In this document: positions 41,050 to 50,265 of the stretch, piece by piece | How the letters are laid out: every line of letters begins with the position of its first letter | How positions within the stretch are numbered: position 1 is the stretch's first letter | Assembly: GCA_030650875.1 (NCBI GenBank) | Contig: JAUSDK010000199.1 | Span: forward strand, 1-58,922 | Length of the DNA stretch: 58,922 bases | Source: Polaromonas sp. | GTDB taxonomy: Bacteria > Pseudomonadota > Gammaproteobacteria > Burkholderiales > Burkholderiaceae_C | Reading direction: 5' to 3' | Notes under the pieces: generated by a model | The model's input: only the letters and a program-made list of their open reading frames with translations | The model's database searches: none | Told to the model about the DNA's origin: nothing | Translations under genes and position numbers: made by a program

Positions 41050-41703
41050 TCAGGCGGGCGGCGGAGCGGTCTTGGGTTTGTAGTCGCACCATGGCGCCAC
41101 CCCGCACTGCCAGCACTTCGGCGTGCGGGCCACGCACACATAGCGCCCCAGCAGGATCAGCCAGTGGTGCGCATCGACCAGGTACTCGGGCGGGATGCGC
41201 TTGAGCAGTTTTTGCTCGACTTCCAGCGGCGTTTTGCCCGGCGCCAGCCCGGTGCGGTTGCTGACCCGGAAAATGTGGGTGTCCACCGCCATCGTGGCTT
41301 CGCCAAACGCGGTGTTGAGCACCACGTTGGCGGTCTTGCGGCCCACGCCGGGCAGTGCCTCCAGCGCTTCCCGGGTGCGCGGCACCTGGCCGCCGTGCTG
41401 CTCGACCAGTATCCGGCAGGTCTGCATCAAGTGCCTGGCCTTGCTGTGGTACAGGCCAATGGTCTTGATGTAGCTTTCCAGCCCCTCCAGCCCCTCCAGC
41501 CCGAGAGCCAGCATTTTTTGCGGGGTGTTGGCCACCGGAAACAGCAGGCGCGTGGCCTTGTTCACGCTCACGTCGGTGGCCTGCGCCGACAGCAGCACGG
41601 CGACCAGCAGCTCAAACACGCTCGTATACTTCAATTCAGTCACGGGCTGCGGATTGGCTGCCTTCAACGCGGCAAAAAACGGCTCGATGTTTTCCTTCTT
41701 CAT
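41050..41703 (-). CDS. nth: Endonuclease III
   Basis: The 217-residue DNA glycosylase/AP lyase has the helix-hairpin-helix LPGVGRKTANVVL with the catalytic Lys (near residue 117), and the catalytic Asp in AVDTHIFRVSNR (near residue 136). The C-terminal 4Fe-4S cluster is C-X6-C-X2-C-X5-C in CVARTPKCWQCGVAPWC. It removes oxidised pyrimidines. A GLE tripeptide is repeated (LGLEGLEGLESYI, near residue 65) through a 9-bp tandem repeat. ATG 41703 gives the usual length; the upstream extension overlaps the divergent aminotransferase start. Confidence 0.94.
   Translation of the reverse strand: MKKENIEPFFAALKAANPQPVTELKYTSVFELLVAVLLSAQATDVSVNKATRLLFPVANTPQKMLALGLEGLEGLESYIKTIGLYHSKARHLMQTCRILVEQHGGQVPRTREALEALPGVGRKTANVVLNTAFGEATMAVDTHIFRVSNRTGLAPGKTPLEVEQKLLKRIPPEYLVDAHHWLILLGRYVCVARTPKCWQCGVAPWCDYKPKTAPPPA
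41478..41504. repeat. 9-bp tandem repeat within nth
   Basis: CCAGCCCCT is repeated about three times, adding GLE tripeptides in frame to endonuclease III next to the conserved SYIKTIGLYHSKA helix. It is a small slippage-prone array. Confidence 0.7.
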
Positions 41704-41717
41704 GGACCCATTTTCCC

Positions 41718-42914
41718 ATGCCACTGTCATTCGCTGACCGCCTCAACAATGTAGAAACTTCCGCCATCCGGGAGCTTTTCAAGCTGCTGGGCAAGCCCGG
41801 CATCATCAGTTTTGCGGGCGGCTTTCCGGACCCGGCCATGTTCGACGTGGAAGGCATCCGCGAAGCCGTCAATGCCGCTCTGACCGAAAACCCCGGCGCG
41901 GCGCTGCAGTACGGTGCCACCGAAGGCCATGGCCCCTTGCGCGAGCAGTTGGCCGAGTTCATGGCCAGCAAAGGCTGCACGGACGTGGCGCCTGACAACC
42001 TGATCGTCACCACCGGCAGCCAGCAGGCGCTGGACCTGATCGGCAAGACCATGATCAACCCGGGCGACAAGGTCATTGTCGAAGGCCCGACCTTCCTGGC
42101 CACGATCCAGTGCTTTCGCCTGTATGGCGCGGAAGTCATCAGCGCCCCGATTGACGCGCACGGCGTGAAGACCGACGCGCTGGAGCAGCTGATGGCCGAG
42201 CACAAGCCCAAGTTCGTCTACCTGATTCCCACCTTCGGCAACCCGAGCGGCGCGCTGCTGGGCCTGGAGCGCCGCAAGCAGGTGCTGGAAATGGCCGTGC
42301 GGCACCAGACGCTGGTGGTGGAAGACGACCCCTACGGCGACCTTTATTTTGGCGACGCGCCGCCGCCATCCCTGTTGGCCCTGAGCGCCAGCGTGCCGGG
42401 CAGCCGCGACTTGCTGGTGCATTGCGGCTCGCTCAGCAAGGTGTTGTCGCCCGGCCTGCGCGTGGGCTGGATGATTGCCCCGCCGGCGCTGCTGGCCAAT
42501 GCCGTCATGTGCAAGCAGTTCAGCGACGCCCACACCAGCACGTTTGCCCAGGCCACTGCCGCGCATTACCTCCAAGCGGGCCGCATGCCGGCCACGCTGG
42601 CCCATGTGCGCAAGGTGTACGGCGAGCGCGCTGCCGCCATGGGCGCGGCGCTCAGGCGCGAGCTGGGCGCCGCCGTGTCGTTCGAGCAGCCCCAGGGCGG
42701 CCTGTTCTTTTGGGCCAGCCTGACGGGCGAAGGCGGCAAAACCCGGGACGCCGGCGAATTTGCCAAAAAGGCGATCGAGCAGCTGGTGGCCTTTGTGCCC
42801 GGCGCACCGTTTTATGCGGCCCATCCCGACCTGACCACCTTCAGGCTGAGTTTTGCGACGGCCGATGTGGCCAGGATAAACGAAGGCATGGAGCGGCTGG
42901 GCCGGGCGCTGTAG
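41718..42914 (+). CDS. PLP-dependent class I/II aminotransferase (2-aminoadipate/MocR-like)
   Basis: The 398-residue protein is a fold-type I aminotransferase of the KAT II/LysN group: ISFAGGFPDPAMFDVEGI at the start, LQYGATEGHGPLREQLA, TTGSQQALDLIGK, VEDDPYGDLYF (cofactor Asp), and the Lys in GSLSKVLSPGLRVGW (near residue 240). It should transaminate a bulky or branched amino acid. The start lies 14 bp from the divergent nth start, so their promoters overlap each other's reading frames. Confidence 0.92.
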   Translation: MPLSFADRLNNVETSAIRELFKLLGKPGIISFAGGFPDPAMFDVEGIREAVNAALTENPGAALQYGATEGHGPLREQLAEFMASKGCTDVAPDNLIVTTGSQQALDLIGKTMINPGDKVIVEGPTFLATIQCFRLYGAEVISAPIDAHGVKTDALEQLMAEHKPKFVYLIPTFGNPSGALLGLERRKQVLEMAVRHQTLVVEDDPYGDLYFGDAPPPSLLALSASVPGSRDLLVHCGSLSKVLSPGLRVGWMIAPPALLANAVMCKQFSDAHTSTFAQATAAHYLQAGRMPATLAHVRKVYGERAAAMGAALRRELGAAVSFEQPQGGLFFWASLTGEGGKTRDAGEFAKKAIEQLVAFVPGAPFYAAHPDLTTFRLSFATADVARINEGMERLGRAL

Positions 42915-42946
42915 TCGGGGCAACCCGGCCATCCGGCGTGTCCTGG

Positions 42947-42967
42947 GGGCGGCTTTATGTGCCGCCC
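42947..42967 (+). terminator. Stem-loop between the aminotransferase and the second PBP1A gene
   Basis: GGGCGGC-TTTATGT-GCCGCCC is a perfect 7-bp stem, followed by TTAAAATC. The T tract is poor, so it is a weak terminator at best. It ends only 13 bases before the next ATG and could also affect translation of the PBP gene. Confidence 0.4.
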
Positions 42968-42980
42968 TTAAAATCGCCCG

Positions 42981-45026
42981 ATGAATCCTGCTCTCCAGCG
43001 CGCCGCCACCTTTGCCACAGCGCAATATCACCGCCTCATAGCCCTCATCAAGCGGTATCCGGTCCGGGCGGCCCTGGCGCTTCCGGCGTTGGCCGTGCTG
43101 TATGTGCTGGTGCTGATTCCCTTCACGCCCGGCATTGGCGACCTGCGCAAGGCCAAGTCCGAAGTGCCGTCGGTGCTGCTGGCGTCCAACGGCACGGTGC
43201 TGGCCGAATACAAGCGCATCAACCGGCAGTGGGTGACGCTGGACAAGATTTCGCCGCATGTCATCAACGCGCTGATCTCCACCGAAGACCACCGGTTCTA
43301 CGACCACCACGGCATTGACTTTCGCCGCACGGTGGGCGCGGTGCTCAGCACCCTGACGGGTGACCTGCAGGGCGGCTCCACCATCACGCAGCAACTGGCG
43401 CGCAACCTCTACCCCGAGGAAATCGGCCGCGCCACCAGCATCACGCGCAAGGTCAAGGAGGCCATCACCGCCATCAAGATCGAGGCGGTCTATTCCAAGA
43501 CCGAGATCCTGGAGACCTACCTCAACACCGTGCCCTTTCTCTACAACGCCTTTGGCATCGAGATGGCGGCGCGCACCTACTTTGACAAATCCGCCGACAA
43601 GCTCGACGTGCTGGAAAGCGCCACGCTGATCGGCATGCTCAAGGGCACCAGCTACTACAACCCGGTGCTCAACCCCGCACGCGCCACGCAGCGCCGCAAC
43701 CTGGTGCTGGCCCAGATGGCCAAGCGCGGCAAGCTGGACCCGGCCCGCCTGGAGGCGCTGACCAAGCGGCCGCTGCGGCTGGATTTCGAGCGCCAGGTCG
43801 AGCTGGTGGGCGCGGCCCCGCACGTGGCACGGCATTTACGCAAATGGCTGGTCGAGTGGGCCGACCGCAAGGGCTACGACATCCATGCCGATGGCCTGCG
43901 GGTGCGCACCACGCTGGACGCCCAGATCCAGAAGCTGGCCAACCAGGCGGTGGCGCGGCAGATGGCGCAGCTGCAAAAGCTGGCCGACGGGCAGCGCAAG
44001 GCCGGGCAGGAGCGCACCCTGCTGCAGGCCGGTTTTTTGGCGCTGGACCCGCGCAGTGGCGCGGTGCGTGCCTGGGTCGGCAGCCGGGACTTTGCGCAGG
44101 AGCAGTTTGACCATGTTAGCCAGGCGCGTCGCCAGCCCGGCTCGACCTTCAAGCCTTTTGTGTATGGCGCCGCCTTCATGCAGGGCATGAGCCCGTTCGA
44201 CACCTTCATCGACAGGCCGGTGGCTATTTCGTCGGGCGGCGGCGAGGTGTGGACACCTAGCGACGACGCGCCGCCCAGCGGCCAGCCCACCAGCCTGCGC
44301 GACGGACTGGTGTATTCCAAAAACACCATCACGGCCCAGCTGATGCAGCAAGTCGGCCCGGGCAAGGTGGGCCAGCTGGCGCAGGCCATGGGCGTGCGCC
44401 AAAGCAAGCTTGATTTGGTGCCCTCGCTGGCGCTGGGCACCAGCCCGGTCACGCTGCTGGAAATGGTGACCGCCTACGGCACCATTGCCAACGGCGGCCA
44501 GTACCGGGCGCCGGTGCTGGTGGCCCGCGTGGAAGACCGCAACGGCCAGTTGCTGGAGGCGTTCGAGCCGCTCATGGAGTCCGAGCTGGCGATGCCGCGC
44601 GCCAAAGCGCTGATGCTGGTGGACGTGATGCGCGGCGTGATCGACCAGGGCACGGGCGTGGCGATTCGCCAGCGCTACGGCATTCAGGCCGACGTGGCCG
44701 GCAAGACCGGCACCACGCAAGACAACACCGACGGTTGGTTCATCATGATGAACCCGCAACTGGTGGCCGGCGCCCGCGTCGGCTTTAACGACAACAGCCG
44801 CACCATGGGAAACTGGGGCCAGGGCGCCCGCAGCGCGCTGCCCATGGTCGGGGAAGTGTTCCAGCAAGCCTTTCGCAGCCGCCTGCTGGATCAAAATGCC
44901 GAATTTGACATCCCGCGCCCCCGCCCGCAGCCGCCGCCAGAGCAGCAGCAACGGCAGCAGCGCAATGACCCGATTGGCGAAATCGTCAACGATTTTTTTG
45001 GCCGGCTCTTGCGGCAAATTCGATAA
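42981..45026 (+). CDS. Second PBP1A-type peptidoglycan synthase (paralogue)
   Basis: The 681-residue enzyme has the same layout as that at 26361: an anchor helix (residues 30-50), GT51 domain with the catalytic Glu in STEDHRFY (Glu102), and transpeptidase with Ser388 in GSTFKPF, YSKNTI and KTGTT. Long stretches of the GT domain are identical between the two (for example AARTYFDKSADKLDVLES). It lacks the 50-residue interdomain insertion and the collagen-like tail, and ends in a Gln/Arg-rich segment. The usual Burkholderiales ponA beside pilMNOPQ is not in this window, so both may be accessory copies. Confidence 0.93.
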   Translation: MNPALQRAATFATAQYHRLIALIKRYPVRAALALPALAVLYVLVLIPFTPGIGDLRKAKSEVPSVLLASNGTVLAEYKRINRQWVTLDKISPHVINALISTEDHRFYDHHGIDFRRTVGAVLSTLTGDLQGGSTITQQLARNLYPEEIGRATSITRKVKEAITAIKIEAVYSKTEILETYLNTVPFLYNAFGIEMAARTYFDKSADKLDVLESATLIGMLKGTSYYNPVLNPARATQRRNLVLAQMAKRGKLDPARLEALTKRPLRLDFERQVELVGAAPHVARHLRKWLVEWADRKGYDIHADGLRVRTTLDAQIQKLANQAVARQMAQLQKLADGQRKAGQERTLLQAGFLALDPRSGAVRAWVGSRDFAQEQFDHVSQARRQPGSTFKPFVYGAAFMQGMSPFDTFIDRPVAISSGGGEVWTPSDDAPPSGQPTSLRDGLVYSKNTITAQLMQQVGPGKVGQLAQAMGVRQSKLDLVPSLALGTSPVTLLEMVTAYGTIANGGQYRAPVLVARVEDRNGQLLEAFEPLMESELAMPRAKALMLVDVMRGVIDQGTGVAIRQRYGIQADVAGKTGTTQDNTDGWFIMMNPQLVAGARVGFNDNSRTMGNWGQGARSALPMVGEVFQQAFRSRLLDQNAEFDIPRPRPQPPPEQQQRQQRNDPIGEIVNDFFGRLLRQIR

Positions 45027-45063
45027 GTCTGCCCGGCCAGCCCAAACCGCATCACAGCACACC

Positions 45064-45429
45064 ATGATGAAAAAAGCCTTCTCCAGCACCGGCCTTGTCT
45101 ATTCCACCGACGCCGGGCGCATGTGCCCCGACTGCCGCCATGCCGTGTCGGCTTGCATTTGCAAACTGGCCAAACCAGTTCCCAAAACCGACGGCGTGGT
45201 GCGCGTCTCCAGAAGCACCAAGGGCCGTGGCGGCAAAACGGTCACGCTGGTCAACGGGCTGGCGCTGGACGCGCTGGCGCTGGCCCAGCTGGCCAAGCAG
45301 CTCAAAGCCGCCTGCGGCTCGGGCGGCACGGCCAAGGACGGGGTGATCGAAGTGCAGGGCGACCACTGCGACGTGGTGATGCAGGCGCTGCAAAAGCAGG
45401 GCTATGTTGTCAAGCGGGCTGGCGGCTAA
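45064..45429 (+). CDS. SUI1/eIF1-family translation factor (YciH-like)
   Basis: The 121-residue protein has an N-terminal zinc-ribbon-like segment (CPDCRHAVSACICK, residues 20-33). The SUI1 fold follows, with VVRVSRSTKGRGGKTVTLVNGL and the basic loop, then GTAKDGVIEVQGDHCDVVMQAL. Bacterial SUI1 proteins bind the 30S subunit and resemble eIF1. The second ATG (45067) is an alternative start. It lies 37 bp after the PBP gene and just before the DUF3820 gene. Confidence 0.9.
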   Translation: MMKKAFSSTGLVYSTDAGRMCPDCRHAVSACICKLAKPVPKTDGVVRVSRSTKGRGGKTVTLVNGLALDALALAQLAKQLKAACGSGGTAKDGVIEVQGDHCDVVMQALQKQGYVVKRAGG

Positions 45430-45443
45430 GGTGGGCGGCTAAA

Positions 45444-45656
45444 GTGCAGCCTGAAGACCTGCAGCGTCTGGTCACGGTGCAAATGCCTTATGGCAAATAC
45501 AAGGGGCGGCTGATTGCCGACTTGCCCGGCAACTACCTGAACTGGTTTGCGCGGGAAGGCTTTCCCAAGGGCGACATCGGGCGGCTGCTGGCGCTGATGC
45601 AGGAGATTGACCACAACGGCTTGTCGCCGCTGCTGGAGCCGCTGCGCAAGCGTTAG
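45444..45656 (+). CDS. DUF3820 family small protein
   Basis: The 70-residue protein has the family pattern MPYGKYKGRLIADLPGNYLNWF, then FPKGDIGRLLALMQEI. Proteins of this family are of unknown function; some are annotated as quorum-sensing-regulated. The start is taken as GTG at 45444, with a purine-rich GGTGGG stretch upstream, because no ATG lies before the conserved core. It follows the SUI1 gene by 14 bp and is likely on the same transcript. Confidence 0.8.
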   Translation: MQPEDLQRLVTVQMPYGKYKGRLIADLPGNYLNWFAREGFPKGDIGRLLALMQEIDHNGLSPLLEPLRKR

Positions 45657-45673
45657 GGCGGGGCAGGGCCAGC

Positions 45674-46405
45674 CTACAGCACCTTGCTCAAAAACTTGCG
45701 CGTGCGCTCTTCCTGGGGGCGGTCAAAAATATCGGCGGGCGTGCCTTCTTCCACCACCAGCCCCTCGTCAATAAACAGCACGCGGTCCGCCACCTGGCGC
45801 GCAAAGCCCATCTCGTGCGTCACCACCACCATGGTCATGCCGTCTTCGGCCAGGTTCTGCATCACGGCCAGCACTTCGCCGACCATTTCAGGGTCCAGCG
45901 CCGAGGTGGGCTCGTCAAACAGCATGATGCGGGGCTGCATGGCCAGAGCGCGGGCAATGGCCACGCGCTGCTGCTGCCCGCCCGACAACTGGTTGGGGTA
46001 GGCGTCAATCTTTTCCAGCAGCCCGACCTTGTCGAGCAGCTCCGTTGCACGGACGCGGGCCTGTGCAGCCGTCAGCCCGCGCACCTTGGTGGGGGCCAGG
46101 GTAATGTTTTCCAGCACCGTTTTGTGCGGGAAGAGATTGAAGCGCTGAAACACCATGCCAATTTCCGAGCGCAGCGCATCGACGTCGGTCCTGGCGTCGT
46201 GCACCGACACGCCATGCACCAGCACCTGACCGCCTGACGCTTCCTCGAGGCCATTGAGGCAGCGCAAAAACGTGCTTTTTCCGGATCCCGAAGGCCCAAT
46301 GACGCACACCACTTCAGACGCCTTGATGGCGCAGTCAATACCGCGCAGCACCGTCACACGGCCATATTGCTTGCTCAGGTTTTCAACGCGAATCACCTCG
46401 TCCAT
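45674..46405 (-). CDS. Polar amino-acid ABC transporter ATPase
   Basis: The 243-residue protein has Walker [11 protein letters not shown], the signature [15 protein letters not shown], Walker [15 protein letters not shown] and the switch His in VVTHEMGF, with the GlnQ/HisP-type sequence between. It drives amino-acid uptake with the overlapping permease gene. GGAGG precedes the ATG at 46405 inside the 3' end of the permease gene, so the two are translationally coupled (23-bp overlap). Confidence 0.93.
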   Translation of the reverse strand: MDEVIRVENLSKQYGRVTVLRGIDCAIKASEVVCVIGPSGSGKSTFLRCLNGLEEASGGQVLVHGVSVHDARTDVDALRSEIGMVFQRFNLFPHKTVLENITLAPTKVRGLTAAQARVRATELLDKVGLLEKIDAYPNQLSGGQQQRVAIARALAMQPRIMLFDEPTSALDPEMVGEVLAVMQNLAEDGMTMVVVTHEMGFARQVADRVLFIDEGLVVEEGTPADIFDRPQEERTRKFLSKVL

Positions 46406-47150
46406 AACGCTCCTCCAGTTTCTTGATTCCATAGGCCAGGCCCAGCGTCAGTACCCAGTACATGAGCGAGATCGTGAGGTAGGGTTCCCAGTAGCGCGAA
46501 TAGGCACCGGCCACGGTTCGGGCGGCGTAGGCCAACTCGGCCAGGCCAATCGCCGACACCAGCGACGAGTCTTTGAGCAGGGCGATGGCATTGTTGCCCA
46601 GCGCCGGCAGCATGCGGCGAAACGCCTGCGGCAGCACGACGTGAAACATGGTGCGCGGAAACGAGATGCCCAGCGAGCGCGAGGCTTCGACCTGCCCCTT
46701 GTCTATCGACTGGATGCCGGCCCGGAAGATTTCCGAAATATAAGCGCCCGCATTGAGCGTGAGCGCCACCACGCCCGACAAAAAGGCGCCATAGTTTTGC
46801 TTGATGTGGCGCGCCGCATCGCCTGAGATCAGCAAGCCGTCGGTCTGGTTGACAAACAGCGGCAATACCGCAAAGTGAATCAGCAAAATTTGCACAAACA
46901 GCGGCGTGCCCCGGAAAAAGCTGACAAACACCGCAGCAGGCCAGCGCAACAGGTATTTGCACAGCTGCCTGGCCGGCGCGCGCCGCGACTCGGCCAGCCC
47001 CGCCAGGCCAACCGCCAGGCCCAACGCCGTGCCCTGCACGATGCAGATCACGGTGATCATGATGGTCATCCACAGGCCCTGCCAGAACAAGCCCGCGTAT
47101 TGATAAACGATGTCGGCGCGAAACCAGCCGAACCAGAGGACTTGCTCCAT
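46383..47150 (-). CDS. Polar amino-acid ABC transporter permease (HisM/GlnP type)
   Basis: The 255-residue membrane protein has about five helices. The permease signature is [17 protein letters not shown] (near residue 77), and the EAA coupling loop is [26 protein letters not shown] (core [10 protein letters not shown]). It forms the channel with the ATPase. GGAG precedes the ATG. No periplasmic binding-protein gene is adjacent on either side, which is unusual, so the receptor must be encoded elsewhere or shared. Confidence 0.92.
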   Translation of the reverse strand: MEQVLWFGWFRADIVYQYAGLFWQGLWMTIMITVICIVQGTALGLAVGLAGLAESRRAPARQLCKYLLRWPAAVFVSFFRGTPLFVQILLIHFAVLPLFVNQTDGLLISGDAARHIKQNYGAFLSGVVALTLNAGAYISEIFRAGIQSIDKGQVEASRSLGISFPRTMFHVVLPQAFRRMLPALGNNAIALLKDSSLVSAIGLAELAYAARTVAGAYSRYWEPYLTISLMYWVLTLGLAYGIKKLEERYGRGDSR

Positions 47151-47358
47151 AACGAATGCGCTCCGTGCTTATTCGGCGGCCAGCGCTTGCGCGTGTGCCA
47201 AAGGGGAGTCGGGTAATTTCATGCGCGCGTCCAGAAAGATGGTGATCAAAAAAAGCCTGTCGCCCCGCAGGAGGCGCATAAACCAAAGTGCGCAATGGTA
47301 ACGGTAATGCCCGTCAACCCAATGCTGCTGGGCCGGGCGCGTGGATTTTTCCCCGACA

Positions 47359-47664
47359 ATGCCTCCCATGAGCAGCTTGGGCCATACCCGCATCAAAATC
47401 TACAGAACCGTGGCGCGGCAGCTGCATGGCAAGGTGCCGTGCTGGGTCTGCGGCGAGCACGTCACCCCCGAGGCCGCCACGCTGGAGCACATTCAGCCCC
47501 TGTGCGAGGGTGGCAACAGCCACGCCGAAAACCTGGCCATCAGCCACGAGGTGTGCAACGGCCAGCGCCACGCCGTGGGCCGCGTTCCGGTGTCCGAGGC
47601 GGCACCGGGGCAGGTGCTCAGGCGTGGCCGCCCGGACACCCGGGCGTCGCTAGTCGTCGACTGA
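47359..47664 (+). CDS. HNH endonuclease-like protein
   Basis: The roughly 100-residue protein has a compact HNH core. CWVCGEHV supplies the first zinc cysteines, ATLEHIQPLCEGGNSHAENL the His-Asn part, and AISHEVCNGQRHAVG the final part. It may nick or cleave DNA, but small HNH proteins vary in role. There is no strong ribosome-binding site; ATG 47368 and GTG 47341 are alternative starts. It is convergent with the ABC exporter gene and overlaps its end by 15 bp. Confidence 0.75.
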   Translation: MPPMSSLGHTRIKIYRTVARQLHGKVPCWVCGEHVTPEAATLEHIQPLCEGGNSHAENLAISHEVCNGQRHAVGRVPVSEAAPGQVLRRGRPDTRASLVVD

Positions 47665-49491
47665 ATCCGCCAGAAAACCGCCGCTCTGGTGTGCCCACAG
47701 CCGGGCATAAAGGCCGCCGCTGGCCAGCAGCGTGCGGTGGTCGCCTTCTTCCACAATGCGTCCCTGGTCCAGCACAATCAGCCGGTCCATGGCCGCAATG
47801 GTCGACAGGCGGTGGGCAATCGCGATCACGGTCTTGCCTTGCATCAGCTTGTTCAGACTGCCCTGAATCGCCAGCTCGACCTCCGAGTCCAGCGCGCTGG
47901 TGGCTTCGTCCAGCAGCAGGATAGGCGCGTTTTTCAGCATGACCCGCGCAATCGCAATGCGCTGGCGTTGCCCGCCCGACAGCTTGATGCCGCGCTCGCC
48001 CACCTGCGCGTCGTAGCCAGAGCGGCCCTGCAGGTCGGTCAGCGCGGAAATAAAGCCGTCCGCTTCAGCGCCTTGGGCGGCGGCTTTCAGCTCGGCTTCG
48101 GTCGCGTCCGGGCGGCTGTAGGTGATGTTGTCGCGCACCGAGCGGTGCAGCAGCGAGGTGTCTTGCGTCACCATGCCAATGTGGCTGCGCAGGCTGTCTT
48201 GCGTGACGCCGGCAATGTCCTGCCCGTCAATCAGCACGCGGCCGCTGTCCAGGTCGTGAAAGCGCAGCAGCAAATTCACCAGCGTGGATTTGCCCGCGCC
48301 TGAGCGGCCAATCAGCCCGATTTTTTCGCCCGGCTGGACGGTCAGCGTCAGCCCGTCAATCACCCGCTGGCTTTCGCCGTAGCCAAAACCGATCTGCTCA
48401 AAGCGGATTTCGCCGCGCGGCACGTCCAGCGCTGCGGCGTTGGGTGCATCGACCACCGTGCGCGGGCGCGACAGCGTGTTGATGCCGTCCTGCACGGTGC
48501 CCACGCTTTCAAACAGGCTGGTCATTTCCCACATCACCCAGTGCGACATGCCCTGCAGCCGCAGCGCCATGGCGGTGGCGGCGGCCACGGCGCCGGCGCC
48601 GACTTCGCCCAGGCTCCAGAGCCACAGCGAGGTGCCCGCCATGCCCAGAATCAGGCCCATGCTCAGGCTGTGGTTGGCGATTTCAAACTGGCTGACCAGC
48701 CGCATCTGGCCGTAGCCGGTCTTCACGAACTCCTGCATGGCGGAGCGCACAAACGTCGCTTCGCGCCGGGAGTGCGAGAACAACTTGACGGTGGTGATGT
48801 TGGTGTACGCGTCGGTAATGCGGCCCGTCATGAGCGAGCGCGCATCGGCCTGCTGCTTGCCCATGTGGCCCAGCCGGGGCACAAAGTAAAACAGCGCGGC
48901 CACGTACAGCGCCAGCCAGACCAGAAAAGGGATGACCAGCCGGCGGTCAAACGCGCCCGCCAGCAGCGTCATGGTGGTGACGTAGACAATCATGGCCACC
49001 AGCACATCGGCCAGCACAAACAGCGTGTCGCGCACCGCCAGCGCGGTCTGCATCACCTTGGTGGTCAGGCGCCCGGCAAATTCGTCCTGGTAGAACGCCA
49101 TGCTCTGGCCCAGCATCAGCCGGTGAAAGTTCCAGCGCAACCGCATCGGCAGGTTCACCGCGACGGTCTGGTGCTTGAGCGTGGTTTGCAGCGCCACCAC
49201 CCCAATGCTGGCCACCACAATCCACGCCAGCACGGTCAGCGTGCTGCCTTTTTCAAGCCACAGGCGCTCGGGTTGGGTCGATGCCAGCCAGTCCACGATG
49301 CGGCCCAGCATGGCAAACATCAGCGCCTCAAAGGCCGCCAGCGTGGCCGACAGCGCCGCCATGGCCAGAATGAAGCCGCGCGCGCCCCGGCTGCAGGCCC
49401 ATAAAAAGGCCATGAAGCCGGTGGGCGGCAGCGTCGGCTCGCCCTCAGGGTAGGCGTGCAGGAGTTTTTCGAATTTTTTGAACAAGGGCAA
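47650..49491 (-). CDS. ABC exporter half-transporter (permease fused to ATPase)
   Basis: The 613-residue protein has an N-terminal six-helix exporter domain (about residues 40-330). An ATPase follows, with Walker A GRSGAGKSTL, signature LSGGQRQRIAIARVM, Walker B ILLLDEATSALDS and switch His in AIAHRLST. It acts as a homodimer or heterodimer in the inner membrane to export a lipid or drug. No partner half is adjacent, so a homodimer is likely. Confidence 0.93.
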   Translation of the reverse strand: MPLFKKFEKLLHAYPEGEPTLPPTGFMAFLWACSRGARGFILAMAALSATLAAFEALMFAMLGRIVDWLASTQPERLWLEKGSTLTVLAWIVVASIGVVALQTTLKHQTVAVNLPMRLRWNFHRLMLGQSMAFYQDEFAGRLTTKVMQTALAVRDTLFVLADVLVAMIVYVTTMTLLAGAFDRRLVIPFLVWLALYVAALFYFVPRLGHMGKQQADARSLMTGRITDAYTNITTVKLFSHSRREATFVRSAMQEFVKTGYGQMRLVSQFEIANHSLSMGLILGMAGTSLWLWSLGEVGAGAVAAATAMALRLQGMSHWVMWEMTSLFESVGTVQDGINTLSRPRTVVDAPNAAALDVPRGEIRFEQIGFGYGESQRVIDGLTLTVQPGEKIGLIGRSGAGKSTLVNLLLRFHDLDSGRVLIDGQDIAGVTQDSLRSHIGMVTQDTSLLHRSVRDNITYSRPDATEAELKAAAQGAEADGFISALTDLQGRSGYDAQVGERGIKLSGGQRQRIAIARVMLKNAPILLLDEATSALDSEVELAIQGSLNKLMQGKTVIAIAHRLSTIAAMDRLIVLDQGRIVEEGDHRTLLASGGLYARLWAHQSGGFLADSVDD

Positions 49492-49554
49492 GGGAGCGCT
49501 TTCAGCGGTACAGGAACGGAAATTTGCGGGGAGGAGAGGAGGGCTTTGCCCGGG

Positions 49555-50265
49555 TTAGCGCATCAGTTCAAGCAACCGGTTCAGCCCGCCTTCATTGATC
49601 GCCACCATGGCCTGCTCGCGCACTTTCGGCTTGGCGTGGTAAGCCACGGACAGGCCAGCTATGCCCATCATCGGCAGGTCGTTGGCGCCGTCGCCCACGG
49701 CAATTGCCTGCCGGGGGGCAATGCCCAACTGCTCGCAGGTCTGCAGCAGCATCTTGCGTTTTTCCTCGCCGTCGCAAATATCGCCCCAAGCCTGGTCAAT
49801 CATGCGCCCGGTCAGCAGGCCATTTTCAATCTCCAGGATGTTGGAGCGCGTGTAGTCCATGCCCAGCTCGTCCCGCACCCGGTCGGTAAAAAACGTAAAG
49901 CCGCCGCTGACCAGCAGTGTTTTCAGGCCGGCGGCCTTGCAGGCGCTGACCAGTTCGGCCGCGCCCGGGTTGAGCTTGAGGCGCTCGCGGTAGACCGCGT
50001 CCATGCTGGCCAGGCTCACGCCCTTGAGCAGCGCCACGCGCTGGCGCAGGCTTTCCTTGAAGTCGGTGATTTCCCCGCGCATCGCCGCTTCGGTGATGGC
50101 CGCGACTTCGGCCTTGCGGCCCACCGCATCGGCAATTTCGTCGACGCACTCGATGTTGATCAGGGTGGAGTCCATGTCAAAGGCAATCAGCTTGAAGTCG
50201 CTGAGTTTCAGGGCGGGGAGGGCTACGTTGATGACGAGGCTGGGGGCAGTTTGTGCAGCATTCAT
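49555..50265 (-). CDS. serB: Phosphoserine phosphatase
   Basis: The 236-residue HAD-family enzyme has the DxDxT motif in FDMDSTLI (near residue 31), the substrate Glu in NIECVDEIAD, motif II VSGGFTFFTD and motif III GDGANDLPM. It makes serine from phosphoserine. It lacks the N-terminal ACT-like domain of the longer SerB forms. Its ATG overlaps the mfd stop. Confidence 0.94.
   Translation of the reverse strand: MNAAQTAPSLVINVALPALKLSDFKLIAFDMDSTLINIECVDEIADAVGRKAEVAAITEAAMRGEITDFKESLRQRVALLKGVSLASMDAVYRERLKLNPGAAELVSACKAAGLKTLLVSGGFTFFTDRVRDELGMDYTRSNILEIENGLLTGRMIDQAWGDICDGEEKRKMLLQTCEQLGIAPRQAIAVGDGANDLPMMGIAGLSVAYHAKPKVREQAMVAINEGGLNRLLELMR

Noticed and set aside
41727-43835. A 702-codon open frame on the minus strand across the aminotransferase and second PBP1A genes
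   Set aside because: It spans two unrelated plus-strand genes and their gap, has no family motifs, and shows the composition typical of an antisense shadow.
46393-47295. A 300-codon minus-strand frame overlapping the amino-acid permease gene
   Set aside because: The overlapping frame 46383-47150 carries the permease signature and helices; this one is Arg/Gly-rich and lacks membrane segments.
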